NCBI GenBank assembly: GCA_023666425.1
Contig: JAMPCA010000005.1
Coordinates: forward strand, 13,899-77,898
DNA: 64,000 nt
Origin: Muribaculaceae bacterium
GTDB lineage: Bacteria > Bacillota > Clostridia > Lachnospirales > Lachnospiraceae
Direction: 5' to 3'
The position numbers were made by a program, and so were the translations under genes. The notes under the pieces are model-generated. The model made no database searches. It was not told the DNA's origin and saw nothing but the letters and a program-made list of their open reading frames with translations. Shown one piece after another: positions 8,459-16,100 of this stretch (its first letter is position 1; every line of letters begins with the position of its first letter).

Positions 8459-8630
8459 AGAGACGGAGTGATCCGTCATCGAAAATATTGTTCGCACACC
8501 GTTTGCGACGAATAAATGTACGGTTTGAAAATATTGCTCGCTTACCGGAAGCGTCTAATAAATGTCCGGCTTGAAAATTACAGCTTTATCGCACAGGCAG
8601 TATTGTCGCTTGCGTGATAAGGCTATTTTT
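8459..8630 (+). ncRNA. Type III antitoxin RNA with two 46-nt pseudoknot repeats
   Basis: Two 46-nt tandem units (8481-8526 and 8527-8572, 35 of 46 identical) plus the first bases of a third lie between a consensus promoter and a terminator, directly before a ToxN-like gene. Each unit can fold as an H-type pseudoknot. In unit 1 the stem is TCGCA/TGCGA (8492-8496, 8504-8508) and the loop ACCGT (8498-8502) pairs with ACGGT (8520-8524). In unit 2 the stem is CGCTT/AAGCG (8539-8543, 8549-8553) and loop CCGG (8545-8548) pairs with CCGG (8566-8569). Differences between the units keep pairing intact. This is the organisation of ToxI/CptI antitoxins, which are cut by and inhibit the partner ribonuclease. 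The RNA gene looks intact although the toxin is broken. Confidence 0.85.
8583..8630 (+). terminator. Terminator between antitoxin RNA and toxin gene
   Basis: GCTTTATC (8583-8590) pairs with GATAAGGC (8616-8623), extended by GCA/TGC, and is followed by TATTTTTA. A leaky terminator at this position, limiting toxin expression, is characteristic of type III toxin-antitoxin loci. Confidence 0.75.
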
Positions 8631-8644
8631 ACGGAGAGAACACT

Positions 8645-9050
8645 ATGGATTACCGGGAAGGGTATGTTTATCATATTAAAGACGAATATTTTATGAAAGT
8701 AAATGATCCTAATCTTATGCAAAATAAAGAAAATGGAAACTACCGCCCAACTTTCTATTGTATGCGTGATAAAAAACTTCTCTGCTCTGGCTGGTGCCTC
8801 TTAGCAGTCGTGTTGAAAAGTTTCAGGTGATTTATGATAAACAGATAGAAAATATCTTGACCATATACATACTCGAAACAATAATCCGGTTTCTGTTAAA
8901 TATTCTATACGGACTGAAATAAATAAAAAGATGAAACGTATATTACAGCTTCATGCGCGAGGGAAGAAGATTGTTTTTACAGACATTTCAAGGCTCGAAA
9001 ATCTTATGTTAAGCGAAGCTGCATCTGCCAAATGTAAGGGAGAAGAATAA
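8645..9050 (+). pseudogene. Broken type III toxin (ToxN/CptN/TenpN superfamily)
   Basis: Translation from the ATG at 8645 (GGAGAG ribosome site) gives a ToxN-superfamily start: EGYVYHIKDEYF, then NGNYRPTFYCMRDKK. The frame is then lost. Adding one A to the A6 run at 8771-8776 restores SLLWLVPLSSRVEKFQVIYD, the typical continuation. A second frame, beginning around 8850, gives the C-terminus (HIHTRNNNPVSVKYSIRTEI, then KMKRILQLHARGKKIVFTD) and ends at 9048-9050. The middle of the protein is missing between these parts, so there is at least one frameshift and one internal deletion. The functional family cuts RNA and is neutralised by the repeat RNA upstream. As it stands the toxin should be inactive. 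Confidence 0.85.
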
Positions 9051-9054
9051 TAAC

Positions 9055-9504
9055 ATGGAAGTCATACCTTATCAGGAAAAATATAAAAAAGATTTCGTGG
9101 AGCTTAATCTGGCATGGATAAAAAAGTACTTTAAAGTAGAGCCGCAGGATGTCGAAATGCTGAACGGTGTAGAAGATTTCCTCGCAGGGGGAGCTGTCGT
9201 ATATTTTGCCGTAGAGCAGGAAAAAGCCATCGCGGCATGTATGGTTGTTCCAAGAGAAAATCAGGTGTGGGAAATATGCAAGCTTGCCACAGATGAACAC
9301 TATAGGAAGAAGGGCGCCGGTTCTGCGGTTTTAAAGGCGTGTATGGACTATGCAAAAAAGCATGGCGCAAGGAAGTTGATGATTGTATCCAACAGCATTT
9401 TATCCGCAGCCATGCATTTGTATGCCAGGGCTGGTTTTAAAGAGGTTCCGGTTGACAATATGGAGTATGAGCGCGTGAATATACAGCTTGAACTGAACTT
9501 TTGA
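9055..9504 (+). CDS. GNAT-family N-acetyltransferase
   Basis: The 149-residue protein has the GNAT core. The acetyl-CoA site is seen in CKLATDEHYRKKGAGSAVL, followed by a MIVSNSILSAAMHLYARAGF segment typical of motif B. The start follows an AAGGGAGAAG ribosome site that lies inside the decayed toxin gene, 4 bp after its stop, so it may once have been read from the toxin promoter. GNAT genes accompany some toxin-antitoxin systems, but nothing here shows that this one acts as a toxin. The substrate is unknown. Confidence 0.85.
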   Translation: MEVIPYQEKYKKDFVELNLAWIKKYFKVEPQDVEMLNGVEDFLAGGAVVYFAVEQEKAIAACMVVPRENQVWEICKLATDEHYRKKGAGSAVLKACMDYAKKHGARKLMIVSNSILSAAMHLYARAGFKEVPVDNMEYERVNIQLELNF

Positions 9505-9555
9505 CTGGGAATGAAAACGAATATACTTTGGGACAGTCTCTCAAATTGTTTTCTT

Positions 9556-9894
9556 CTATTCGGGGTATGTATAATATTGCTGTTCTTTCAGTATATTTTT
9601 CCAGTCCCTTTCCTCCCGTAATACTCTTAAAATATGAATTTCATTTTTCGGTTCATTGATTATATAAAAAATAATGGACGGTGGAAACGTTTTTTTGAAA
9701 ATAGAATAAGAGCGGTAATAAATATGTGTGTTGCCATAGAAACCACCCGTATAACCAATATCCTTTATCTGTTGTCTTATTTCTTTTTCAAATCTGTCGG
9801 CACGACTTTTTCCAAAATTCTGTTCAATGTAATCCGCAATGTCTGTCAAATCGTATATTGCTTCCCGCGTCAAAACAATTTTACGCTCCTGCAT
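9556..9894 (-). CDS. RelE/ParE-family toxin
   Basis: The 112-residue protein begins with KIVLTREAIYDLTDIADYI, the RelE/ParE pattern of a first strand followed by a helical hairpin. It ends with the ILRVLREERDW segment typical of this superfamily. Members inhibit translation (RelE) or DNA gyrase (ParE); the sequence here does not decide between them. It overlaps the upstream antitoxin gene by 14 bp, in the usual antitoxin-toxin order. It appears intact, unlike most other toxin genes in this window. Confidence 0.85.
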   Translation of the reverse strand: MQERKIVLTREAIYDLTDIADYIEQNFGKSRADRFEKEIRQQIKDIGYTGGFYGNTHIYYRSYSIFKKTFPPSIIFYIINEPKNEIHILRVLREERDWKNILKEQQYYTYPE

Positions 9895-10054
9895 TTCTCC
9901 TTATATCCCTCAATTCTGTAATTTTTTGAAATGCCTCATCAAGCGGAAGTTCCCTGCCCGCTTCCATGTCATCTATTCCTTTGTCCAACATTTGGAATAG
10001 ATTATCATTCTGGTGCAAAATATTTTTGTTATCTAATGTCATATCCATATCCAT
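9881..10054 (-). CDS. Antitoxin of the RelE/ParE module
   Basis: This small acidic protein (57 residues from the start chosen here) contains NILHQNDNLFQMLDKGIDDM and a GRELPLDEAFQKI segment, as in antitoxins found beside RelE/ParE toxins in Clostridia. An in-frame ATG at 10084 lies inside the predicted -10 box (10083-10088), so it cannot be the start. The AAGGAG site places the start at 10054 or 10048. DNA-binding structure was not identified by eye. Confidence 0.7.
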   Translation of the reverse strand: MDMDMTLDNKNILHQNDNLFQMLDKGIDDMEAGRELPLDEAFQKITELRDIRRNAGA

Positions 10055-10082
10055 TGCTCCTTGCTTTCTTTTTCGTATTCCC

Positions 10083-10111
10083 ATAGTATCATAAATCTAC
10101 TGATTTTTCAA
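10083..10111 (-). promoter_or_regulatory. Promoter of the RelE/ParE module
   Basis: On the minus strand TTGAAA (10106-10111), a 17-bp spacer and TACTAT (10083-10088) form a sigma-A promoter. It decides the antitoxin start codon, as explained for that gene. Confidence 0.7.
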
Positions 10112-10203
10112 GCCGGAACCCGCTTCGTTTGATGGAAAACAGGAACCAGTCCCGCCTGATGGGAAAACAGACAGATTGTTGGGAAAAGTTTGTAGCATAT
10201 AAG

Positions 10204-10234
10204 AAAAAGAAGCCGCCGGAGCGACCTCTTTTTC
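10204..10234 (-). terminator. Flagellin terminator, possibly bidirectional
   Basis: An 8-bp G/C-rich stem (10209-10216 with 10221-10228, loop CGGA) has a T-tract on both sides: TTTTTCTT on the minus strand and TTTTTCT on the plus strand. It lies about 70 bp after the flagellin stop. Confidence 0.8.
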
Positions 10235-10294
10235 TGGTAGTAGTAGTAATAGTAATACAGCAATATGAAATTTGCTTTTGAAGCCCGGACAATA

Positions 10295-11845
10295 TTATCC
10301 GAGTAAGGAAAGCACACCCTGATTCGACTGGTTTGCCTGTGCGAGCATTGACTGACCCGCCTGTGCAAGAATGTTGTTCTTGCTGTAGTTCACCATCTCC
10401 TCAGCCATATCGGTATCGCGGATCTGGGACTCTGCACTTGTGGTATTTTCCACGACATTATCCAGGTTCGCAATTGTGTGCTCAAGACGGTTCTGAACCG
10501 CACCGAGAGCAGATCTCTGGGCAGAAACCTTTGCGATTGCATCTGCGATGGAATCAATCGCGTAGGTCGCCTTTGCACCCGTGTTGTCCACGAGGTTTAA
10601 GCCCTTTACGCCGAGTCCCGCGGAATCCATCGTGTCGATTGTGGTAGCAATCTTGTTCGTCTCGTCCGCGTCTGCGCCTACATGAAGTGTAAACTGTAAG
10701 CCCTGCGTAACAGTACGGTGTCCTTCTTCGATATAGAAGGATACCTGTGTTGCGTCTGAGGTATAATAGCCTGCATCACTCTTTGTAACAGAGAGATCTG
10801 TCTCGCCTTTGTTACCTACTTTGGCAACGCCTACCTTTGCTTCCTGTCCCGGATCTGTCCCGATATTGCTTGCTTTGCGAAGCTCATCCTGAATCAGCTC
10901 GTAAGCCTTTTTTGCAGAGATGACGGATGCATCGTTGTCCCCGATACCGTCAGCCTGCTTCTCGTATACAAAGTTTGTCTGTGTGGTCACGGTTCCGTCA
11001 TCGTTCGTTATTTTCACTTCTTCCGTGACGGGATCGCCGTTTTCGTCGAGCTTTTTGACAACATCTTCCGTCATAGCGACATAAGTCTGGGTTCCCGCGA
11101 TAACAGTAGAGCCATCGCGGACAAGAGCTTTCAGATTCTCCTTTGAAAGCTTATTCTCGGTCGTGTCCTCTTTTTCGCCCTCGCCGGCAATCTTGTACTC
11201 TGTTCCGTCAATGGTGACTGTCTTGTATTGTGTCTCATCAAGCTTCTCAATTGCGGTTCTTACATTCTCAATTGTGTTACCAATGGTATAGCCCTTGGAA
11301 CCGATGGTAATGGTGTCACCATTCTTGAGGGCTGTCATGGTAAATGTAACCTTGCCGGTGCCCACACCCTTGAGTGTACCGTCAATACCCGCGTCTTTGG
11401 CATTGATCTTGACCTCAGAGGTCTTGCCGTTGCCCTTCAGCAGATAAGTCTCGTTGAACTTCGTAGTCTCGGCAACGCGGTCGATCTCAGTGGTGAGCTG
11501 ATCGATCTCGTTCTGAATAGAGGTACGGTCGGACTCGCTGTTCGTGCCGTTGGCTGCCTGAACTGCCAGCTCATTCATACGCTGTAACATAGAATGCACT
11601 TCTGTCAGGGCGCCTTCCGCTGTCTGCACTGCAGAGATACCGTCCTGCGCGTTCGTGGATGCGCGGTCCAGACCACGAATCTGCTTGCGCATCTTCTCAG
11701 AAATGGAAAGACCCGCTGCATCGTCGGCCGCCCGGTTAATCTTGTAACCGCTGGAAAGCTTCTCTGAGGACTTGGACTGTGCGCCTGTTGTGACATTGAG
11801 CATTCTGTTGGCATTCATTGCCTGCATGTTGTGTTGTACTACCAT
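10295..11845 (-). CDS. fliC: Flagellin
   Basis: The 516-residue protein has the conserved flagellin D0/D1 N-terminus (NMQAMNANRML, SEKLSSGYKINRAADDAAG, QKIRGLDRA-like KQIRGLDRAS) and C-terminus (RSALGAVQNRLEHTIANLDN, then NILAQAGQSMLAQANQS and GVLSLLG). The middle, about residues 150-410, is the variable, surface-exposed region. It is exported by the flagellar type III apparatus and polymerises into the filament. The ATG follows a strong AAGGAGGTA site. A 12-bp hairpin lies just upstream of the ribosome site. A csrA gene on the same strand lies 174 bp upstream; in Bacillus CsrA represses hag translation. No convincing sigma-28 promoter was recognised. Confidence 0.95.
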   Translation of the reverse strand: MVVQHNMQAMNANRMLNVTTGAQSKSSEKLSSGYKINRAADDAAGLSISEKMRKQIRGLDRASTNAQDGISAVQTAEGALTEVHSMLQRMNELAVQAANGTNSESDRTSIQNEIDQLTTEIDRVAETTKFNETYLLKGNGKTSEVKINAKDAGIDGTLKGVGTGKVTFTMTALKNGDTITIGSKGYTIGNTIENVRTAIEKLDETQYKTVTIDGTEYKIAGEGEKEDTTENKLSKENLKALVRDGSTVIAGTQTYVAMTEDVVKKLDENGDPVTEEVKITNDDGTVTTQTNFVYEKQADGIGDNDASVISAKKAYELIQDELRKASNIGTDPGQEAKVGVAKVGNKGETDLSVTKSDAGYYTSDATQVSFYIEEGHRTVTQGLQFTLHVGADADETNKIATTIDTMDSAGLGVKGLNLVDNTGAKATYAIDSIADAIAKVSAQRSALGAVQNRLEHTIANLDNVVENTTSAESQIRDTDMAEEMVNYSKNNILAQAGQSMLAQANQSNQGVLSLLG

Positions 11846-11866
11846 AAGTTTACCTCCTTGTAAGTT

Positions 11867-11892
11867 GTAATGTTTTCATGTGAAAATATTAC
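11867..11892 (-). promoter_or_regulatory. Flagellin leader hairpin next to the ribosome site
   Basis: GTAATATTTTCA and its near-complement (one G-U pair) form a hairpin in the mRNA leader, ending 7 bases before AAGGAGGTA (11851-11859). GGA triplets lie in the ribosome site and in the AGGGGAAGT segment just upstream of the hairpin. CsrA recognises GGA, so this is a plausible CsrA-responsive leader. Confidence 0.5.
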
Positions 11893-12019
11893 TTCCCCTA
11901 AAATCCGTTTATGGGGCTGCATGGTTGATAAGTGACTTTATAATTGACGGAACCCCTAGGTTAGCTCCGCTAATTATCTGCTGTAATGCTCCGAAGGAGT
12001 ATTGCCTGTTGTAATACGC

Positions 12020-12271
12020 CTACTTCCCTTTGCGCTTCTCCTGCATGATGATATCCACAATCTGCCGCTGCGCCTCCTCGGAGAGGGCAGCGTCCCTATA
12101 GTAGCCGGTAGGCTTTTTGCGGCCGTCGCCCATGCTGCTTCTGGCAATCGGAATTTCCCTGGGCGCGTCCACCAGAAGCTGGATATTGTTTCCGATGCCT
12201 CCGGCCAAAACGACCCGAATGTCGTCTCCGATATTGATGTACTCACCGGGATGTAAAGAAAGCTTCAACAT
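12020..12271 (-). CDS. csrA: CsrA-family carbon storage/flagellin translation regulator
   Basis: The 83-residue protein starts MLKLSLHPGEYINIGDDI and continues with an APREIPIAR segment, the CsrA core with the conserved GE..IGD and AP.E..I.R elements. CsrA dimers bind GGA motifs in mRNA leaders. It is longer than usual (60-75 residues) because of a basic C-terminal extension. A GGAGG site precedes the ATG. It lies between the recombinase gene and flagellin, all on the minus strand. In Bacillus its partner FliW is encoded next door; no fliW is visible here. Confidence 0.85.
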   Translation of the reverse strand: MLKLSLHPGEYINIGDDIRVVLAGGIGNNIQLLVDAPREIPIARSSMGDGRKKPTGYYRDAALSEEAQRQIVDIIMQEKRKGK

Positions 12272-12324
12272 ATTTTCGACCTCCGCGTTTTATAATTTTT
12301 GGTCATTTGGGGGAAGAATAAGTT

Positions 12325-12352
12325 TGTGACACAATGTATGATTGTGTTACAT
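12325..12352. repeat. Left inverted recombination-like site
   Basis: This 28-bp element is an imperfect palindrome: arms GTGACACAAT and ATTGTGTTAC around a 5-bp asymmetric centre GTATG. It matches the reverse complement of the site at 13023-13050 at 27 of 28 positions. The centre is therefore in opposite orientation in the two sites. It touches the 3' end of the recombinase gene. Confidence 0.8.
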
Positions 12353-12353
12353 T

Positions 12354-12935
12354 TCAGATGGCGATATTGCGGAAAACCTCGTCCCGCTCGTCCTGGCTGA
12401 TGCCAAGATAGCGTTTGGTAATTTCATAGGAAGAATGCTGGTAGATATCCATGAGCATGGCCGGGGGCGTGCCCTGCTTCCACGCATGGTAGCCGAAAGT
12501 CTTTCGCAGGGAATGCGGGCTGATCACGCCGGAGATTCCGCATTTTTCTGCGGCCTCCCGAATGATTCGCCAGGCCTGCACCCGGTTCAGGCAGGGGGTG
12601 CGGGAGCCGGGAAAAAGGAAAGTATCGGCACACAGCTCACCTTTTTTAAGGCTGTCCCGGTAATCACTGAGCGCCTGCCGGATACTGTCATTGATAAAAA
12701 TCTGCGTCTCTTTTCCGGTCTTTTTCTCCGTCACCACCAGATGCCCGGGGCAGGAGGCCTTGGAAAAATCATAGATATCGCCCCAGCGCAGGGTAAGAAT
12801 GTCGGAGATGCGCAGGGCGGTGTTGAGGGCGACGGTAATCAGCAGATAATTTCTGCTGTCCGGCTCCATGACGCGGTAAAAGTCTTTAAAAAGCTGCAGC
12901 TGTTTTGGGTTTTTGATGGGTTCTGCTCGGTTCAT
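12354..12935 (-). CDS. Small tyrosine recombinase (FimB/FimE-size, catalytic domain only)
   Basis: The 193-residue protein is a bare tyrosine recombinase catalytic domain. The expected residues are visible: R42 (ALRISDIL), a Lys at 71-72 in the beta-hairpin, H141 and R144 (SPHSLRKTFG), H167 (YQHSS) and the nucleophile Y176 (KRYLGIS). The usual N-terminal core-binding domain is absent, as in FimB/FimE invertases of about 200 residues. AGGAGG precedes the start. The gene is bracketed by two near-identical sites in inverted orientation, each shaped like a recombinase core site. I infer it is a DNA invertase acting on its own cassette. Confidence 0.85.
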   Translation of the reverse strand: MNRAEPIKNPKQLQLFKDFYRVMEPDSRNYLLITVALNTALRISDILTLRWGDIYDFSKASCPGHLVVTEKKTGKETQIFINDSIRQALSDYRDSLKKGELCADTFLFPGSRTPCLNRVQAWRIIREAAEKCGISGVISPHSLRKTFGYHAWKQGTPPAMLMDIYQHSSYEITKRYLGISQDERDEVFRNIAI

Positions 12936-13017
12936 AGACGCCTCCTAACGTAAAAAATAAAAAAATTTGAAAAAAGGGGTTAAGTATTTCCCACTGCTGC
13001 CGATATAACTGGCATAG

Positions 13018-13054
13018 GGAGATGTAACACAATCATACATTGTGTTACATCTCC
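13018..13054. repeat. Right inverted recombination-like site within a longer palindrome
   Basis: Arms of 16 bp (13018-13033 and 13039-13054, inner halves GTAACACAAT and ATTGTGTTAC) flank a 5-bp centre CATAC. Its inner 28 bp (13023-13050) match the left site in reverse orientation. It lies between the divergently transcribed recombinase and sensor-kinase genes. Confidence 0.8.
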
Positions 13055-13077
13055 TGTTTTTGCGTGCAAAACGTCAA

Positions 13078-13106
13078 TTGCTTTCCCGGGGATTTTATGG
13101 TATCGT
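13078..13106 (+). promoter_or_regulatory. Possible sigma-A promoter of the hybrid sensor kinase
   Basis: TTGCTT (13078-13083), 17 bp and TATCGT (13101-13106) are reasonable but imperfect boxes, 50 bp upstream of the kinase start. The right inverted site lies immediately upstream. Confidence 0.45.
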
Positions 13107-13156
13107 AAAATAGTATTTTCGGATTTGAAAAAATACGAGAGGAGAAGGTTTTTATA

Positions 13157-16100
13157 ATGAGAGGGAAGAAGGTTCTATTTTTGATGGCCTTTCTACTTTT
13201 ACTGACGGGATGCAGGGGCGGGCAGGTCAGTGATATTTCGGAAAAGCCGGTAGAGATGGTTGAAGCGGCGGAGTCCGCGAAGCAGGACGGGGAACGGAGC
13301 TACGACTTTATATTTGTCTGTCCCATCGTCGAGAATGAGTACTGGGAGTCCTGTGTGGAGGGGATGCAGAGGGCGGATGAGGAACTGGGTACCAGCACGA
13401 AGGTCATCGGCCCGGGGACAGCCAATAATTTTACCACGGAGATTGTGGGATATATGGAACAGGCGATTGAGGAGAGGCCGGACGGCATCATGGTCTATGC
13501 GGGCATCGAGGCGCTGTTTCCTCTGATCGAGCAGGCCACCGGGCTTGGGATTCCGGTGCTGGCTTTGGACAGTGACGCTCCTGATACCTCAAGGGTCGCC
13601 TATGTGGGCACAGACGCCTTTCACTCCGGCTACAAGGCGGGAGAGACGATGGTGGAACTTACCGGAGGGTCGGCGAAGGTGGGGCTTTTGGTGAGCTCCA
13701 GATCGGCAGAGAAAGAGATGCAGGTCATGGACGCTTTTGCGGACGCTGTCGCCGATTATGACATTGAGATTGTGGCGATGGAGGAGACGAACGCCGACCC
13801 GGGGGTGGCGGAGGAGAAGACCCGCCAGATGCTCACGGAGCACCCGGAGATCAATGCGATGTTCAATACGGCAGGCTACAATGTCACCGGCGCCGCCCGG
13901 GCAAAGAGGGCGATGGGACGGGAAGATCTGGTGCTGCTGGGATTTGACGATATAGAGGAGAATCTGCGTTATGTCCGGGAGGGCGTAATCAATGCGATTT
14001 TTGTGCAGAGGATTGAGCAGGTGGGCTACCAGGGAGTCCGGCTGATGAAGGAATGCATAGACAGAGGCTCTCTTCTTATGGACAGCTACGATACCGGAAC
14101 GATAAAAGTCACAAAGGAGAATGTGGATACTTACAATCTGCCGGAGCTGCTGGGGGAGGATGAGGGCAGAAAAGTCCGGGTGGGTTACTATACCGGAGAT
14201 ATTGCCTTTCAGAACGGCTTTGAGGAGAGCGCGAGAAAGTCCGGCTACGCCTACGAATACTATCAGGGGCTGAGCACGCTGACCGGCTGGAGCTACGAGT
14301 ATGTGTACGGCACGCGGACAGAGATTATGGAACAGCTTCTGGCCGGAGACGTGGATATCGTTGCGGGCGTCTACAAGACAGACGAGAGAAAAAAGCAGAT
14401 GCTCTTTTCGAAGCTGGATATGGGGCTGGAGGGGGAACCAAGGTATTTTGTTGTCAGCCCTGGAAAAGTAGAGCTTTTGCAGGAGCTGGATTACGCCATG
14501 GAGGAGCTTTTGTATTCCATGCCGGAATACCAGGCGTCACTGTGGCAGAAGTATTACGGGCAGGCGTCGCAGCAGCAGATACTGACGGAGAATGAAAGCG
14601 CGTGGCTGGCCGAAAGGGATACGCTTACGATCGGCTATGTCAGGCACAATCTTCCACTCTGCGACCAGGATGAGAACGGAGAACCCACGGGCGTTGTTTT
14701 GGATCTGACGGAGTTTCTGGCGGATTATCTGCGGGTGGAGATAGCAACGCTCTGCTATGAAAACGTGTCGCTGATGGAGGAGGGGCTTCTGGCCGGAGAG
14801 ATTGATATGGCCTTTCCCGTGTACTCTGACCTCTGGCTCACAGAGAGCAGGGGATTTCGGCAGACCGACCCCATTGTCAGCGACCGGGTGATGGTGGTTT
14901 ACAATGGAAGCTATACCAGCGATCTGATGGAGCGGGTGGTTCTGACGCAGACGGAGCTGGGGCAGAGATATTATCTGGAATCCTACTATCCTGATACGGA
15001 GGTGGTTTTTTATGATTCCAGAGAGGCGGTCTTCGACGCGATTGAGCGGGGCGAGGAGCGCTGCATCGTTGGAAGCGCCAGCATTCTCCAGCGTTTTATA
15101 AACGAGCACGAGGAGTACCGGAATATGAATGTCGCGTATCTGGACATTCCGAAGGATTTCTGTCTGGAGGTGACGCAGGAGAATGGCATTTTGGCAGGTA
15201 TACTGAACAAGGCAATTCTGCAGACCGGCAGCGCAAAGATCAACGGATCCATGATGCATTACTCCAGTGTGGAAAAAAGCTACACGTTCATGGATTTTCT
15301 CCGCCGCTATTCCGTGACGGTCATCACCATACTGTGCATTTTCTTTGCAGTTTTGCTGTGGGTGTTCCTCGCCTACCAGCGCAGGACAAGGCATTTTAAC
15401 GAAGAGCAGGAGAAGAGCCGCAGGGCTTTGGAGGAGGCGCTGGTGGCGGCGAAGGTTGCCAGCGAGGCAAAGACTACGTTTCTTTCCAGCATGAGTCACG
15501 ATATCCGCACGCCCATGAACGCGATTGTGGGTATGACGACCATTGCCATGAAGCATCTTGGCGACAGGGAGAAGCTTAGGGACTGTCTGGATAAGATCAA
15601 CGTTTCCAGCCATCATCTGCTGACGCTGATCAACGATGTGCTGGATATCTCGAAGATTGAGAGCGGCAGGCTGACATTAAATCCTGTGGTCTTTTCCCTG
15701 CGGGATATGCTGACAACACTGGTAAATATTGTACGTCCCCAGATTGTGGCGAAAGATCTGCAGTTTGACATCCATGTCCGGGGGATTGATTACGAGACGG
15801 TGCTGGCCGACGAGGTGCGGGTAAACCAGATCTTCATCAATATATTGTCAAATGCGGTGAAATACACGCCGGAGGGCGGCCGGGTGGTACTGGGGCTGAC
15901 GGAGGAAACGCTGGCGGACGGCAGGACGGTGCGGCTGGTCTACACGGTTGAGGACAGCGGCATCGGCATGTCCAAAGAGTTCATGGAGACGATGTACGAG
16001 ACTTTTGCCAGAGCGACGGACAGCCGGATCAACGAGATTCAGGGCACCGGGCTGGGGCTTGCCATTGTCAGGCAGATGGTGGATATGCTGGGAGGAACCA

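Noticed and set aside
8481-8580. Short tandem repeats resembling a CRISPR array
   Set aside because: The units abut without spacers, fold as pseudoknots, and lie before a ToxN-like gene; no cas genes are present.
10055-10084. ATG at 10084 as the antitoxin start
   Set aside because: It lies within the -10 box of the module promoter and has no ribosome site.
10232-10262. Short TAG/TAA-type triplet repeat after the flagellin terminator
   Set aside because: It is too short and imperfect, and lies in non-coding sequence.
11893-12019. Sigma-28 promoter for flagellin
   Set aside because: TAAA-like boxes occur, but no GCCGATAA-like -10 element was found at proper spacing.
13018-13060. The long palindrome read as a transcription terminator
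   Set aside because: It lies between divergent genes, so there is nothing to terminate, and its core recurs inverted at 12325-12352.
14537-15616. Long antisense frame inside the sensor-kinase gene
   Set aside because: It is a shadow of the G/C-rich coding strand, without a ribosome site or a recognisable protein family.
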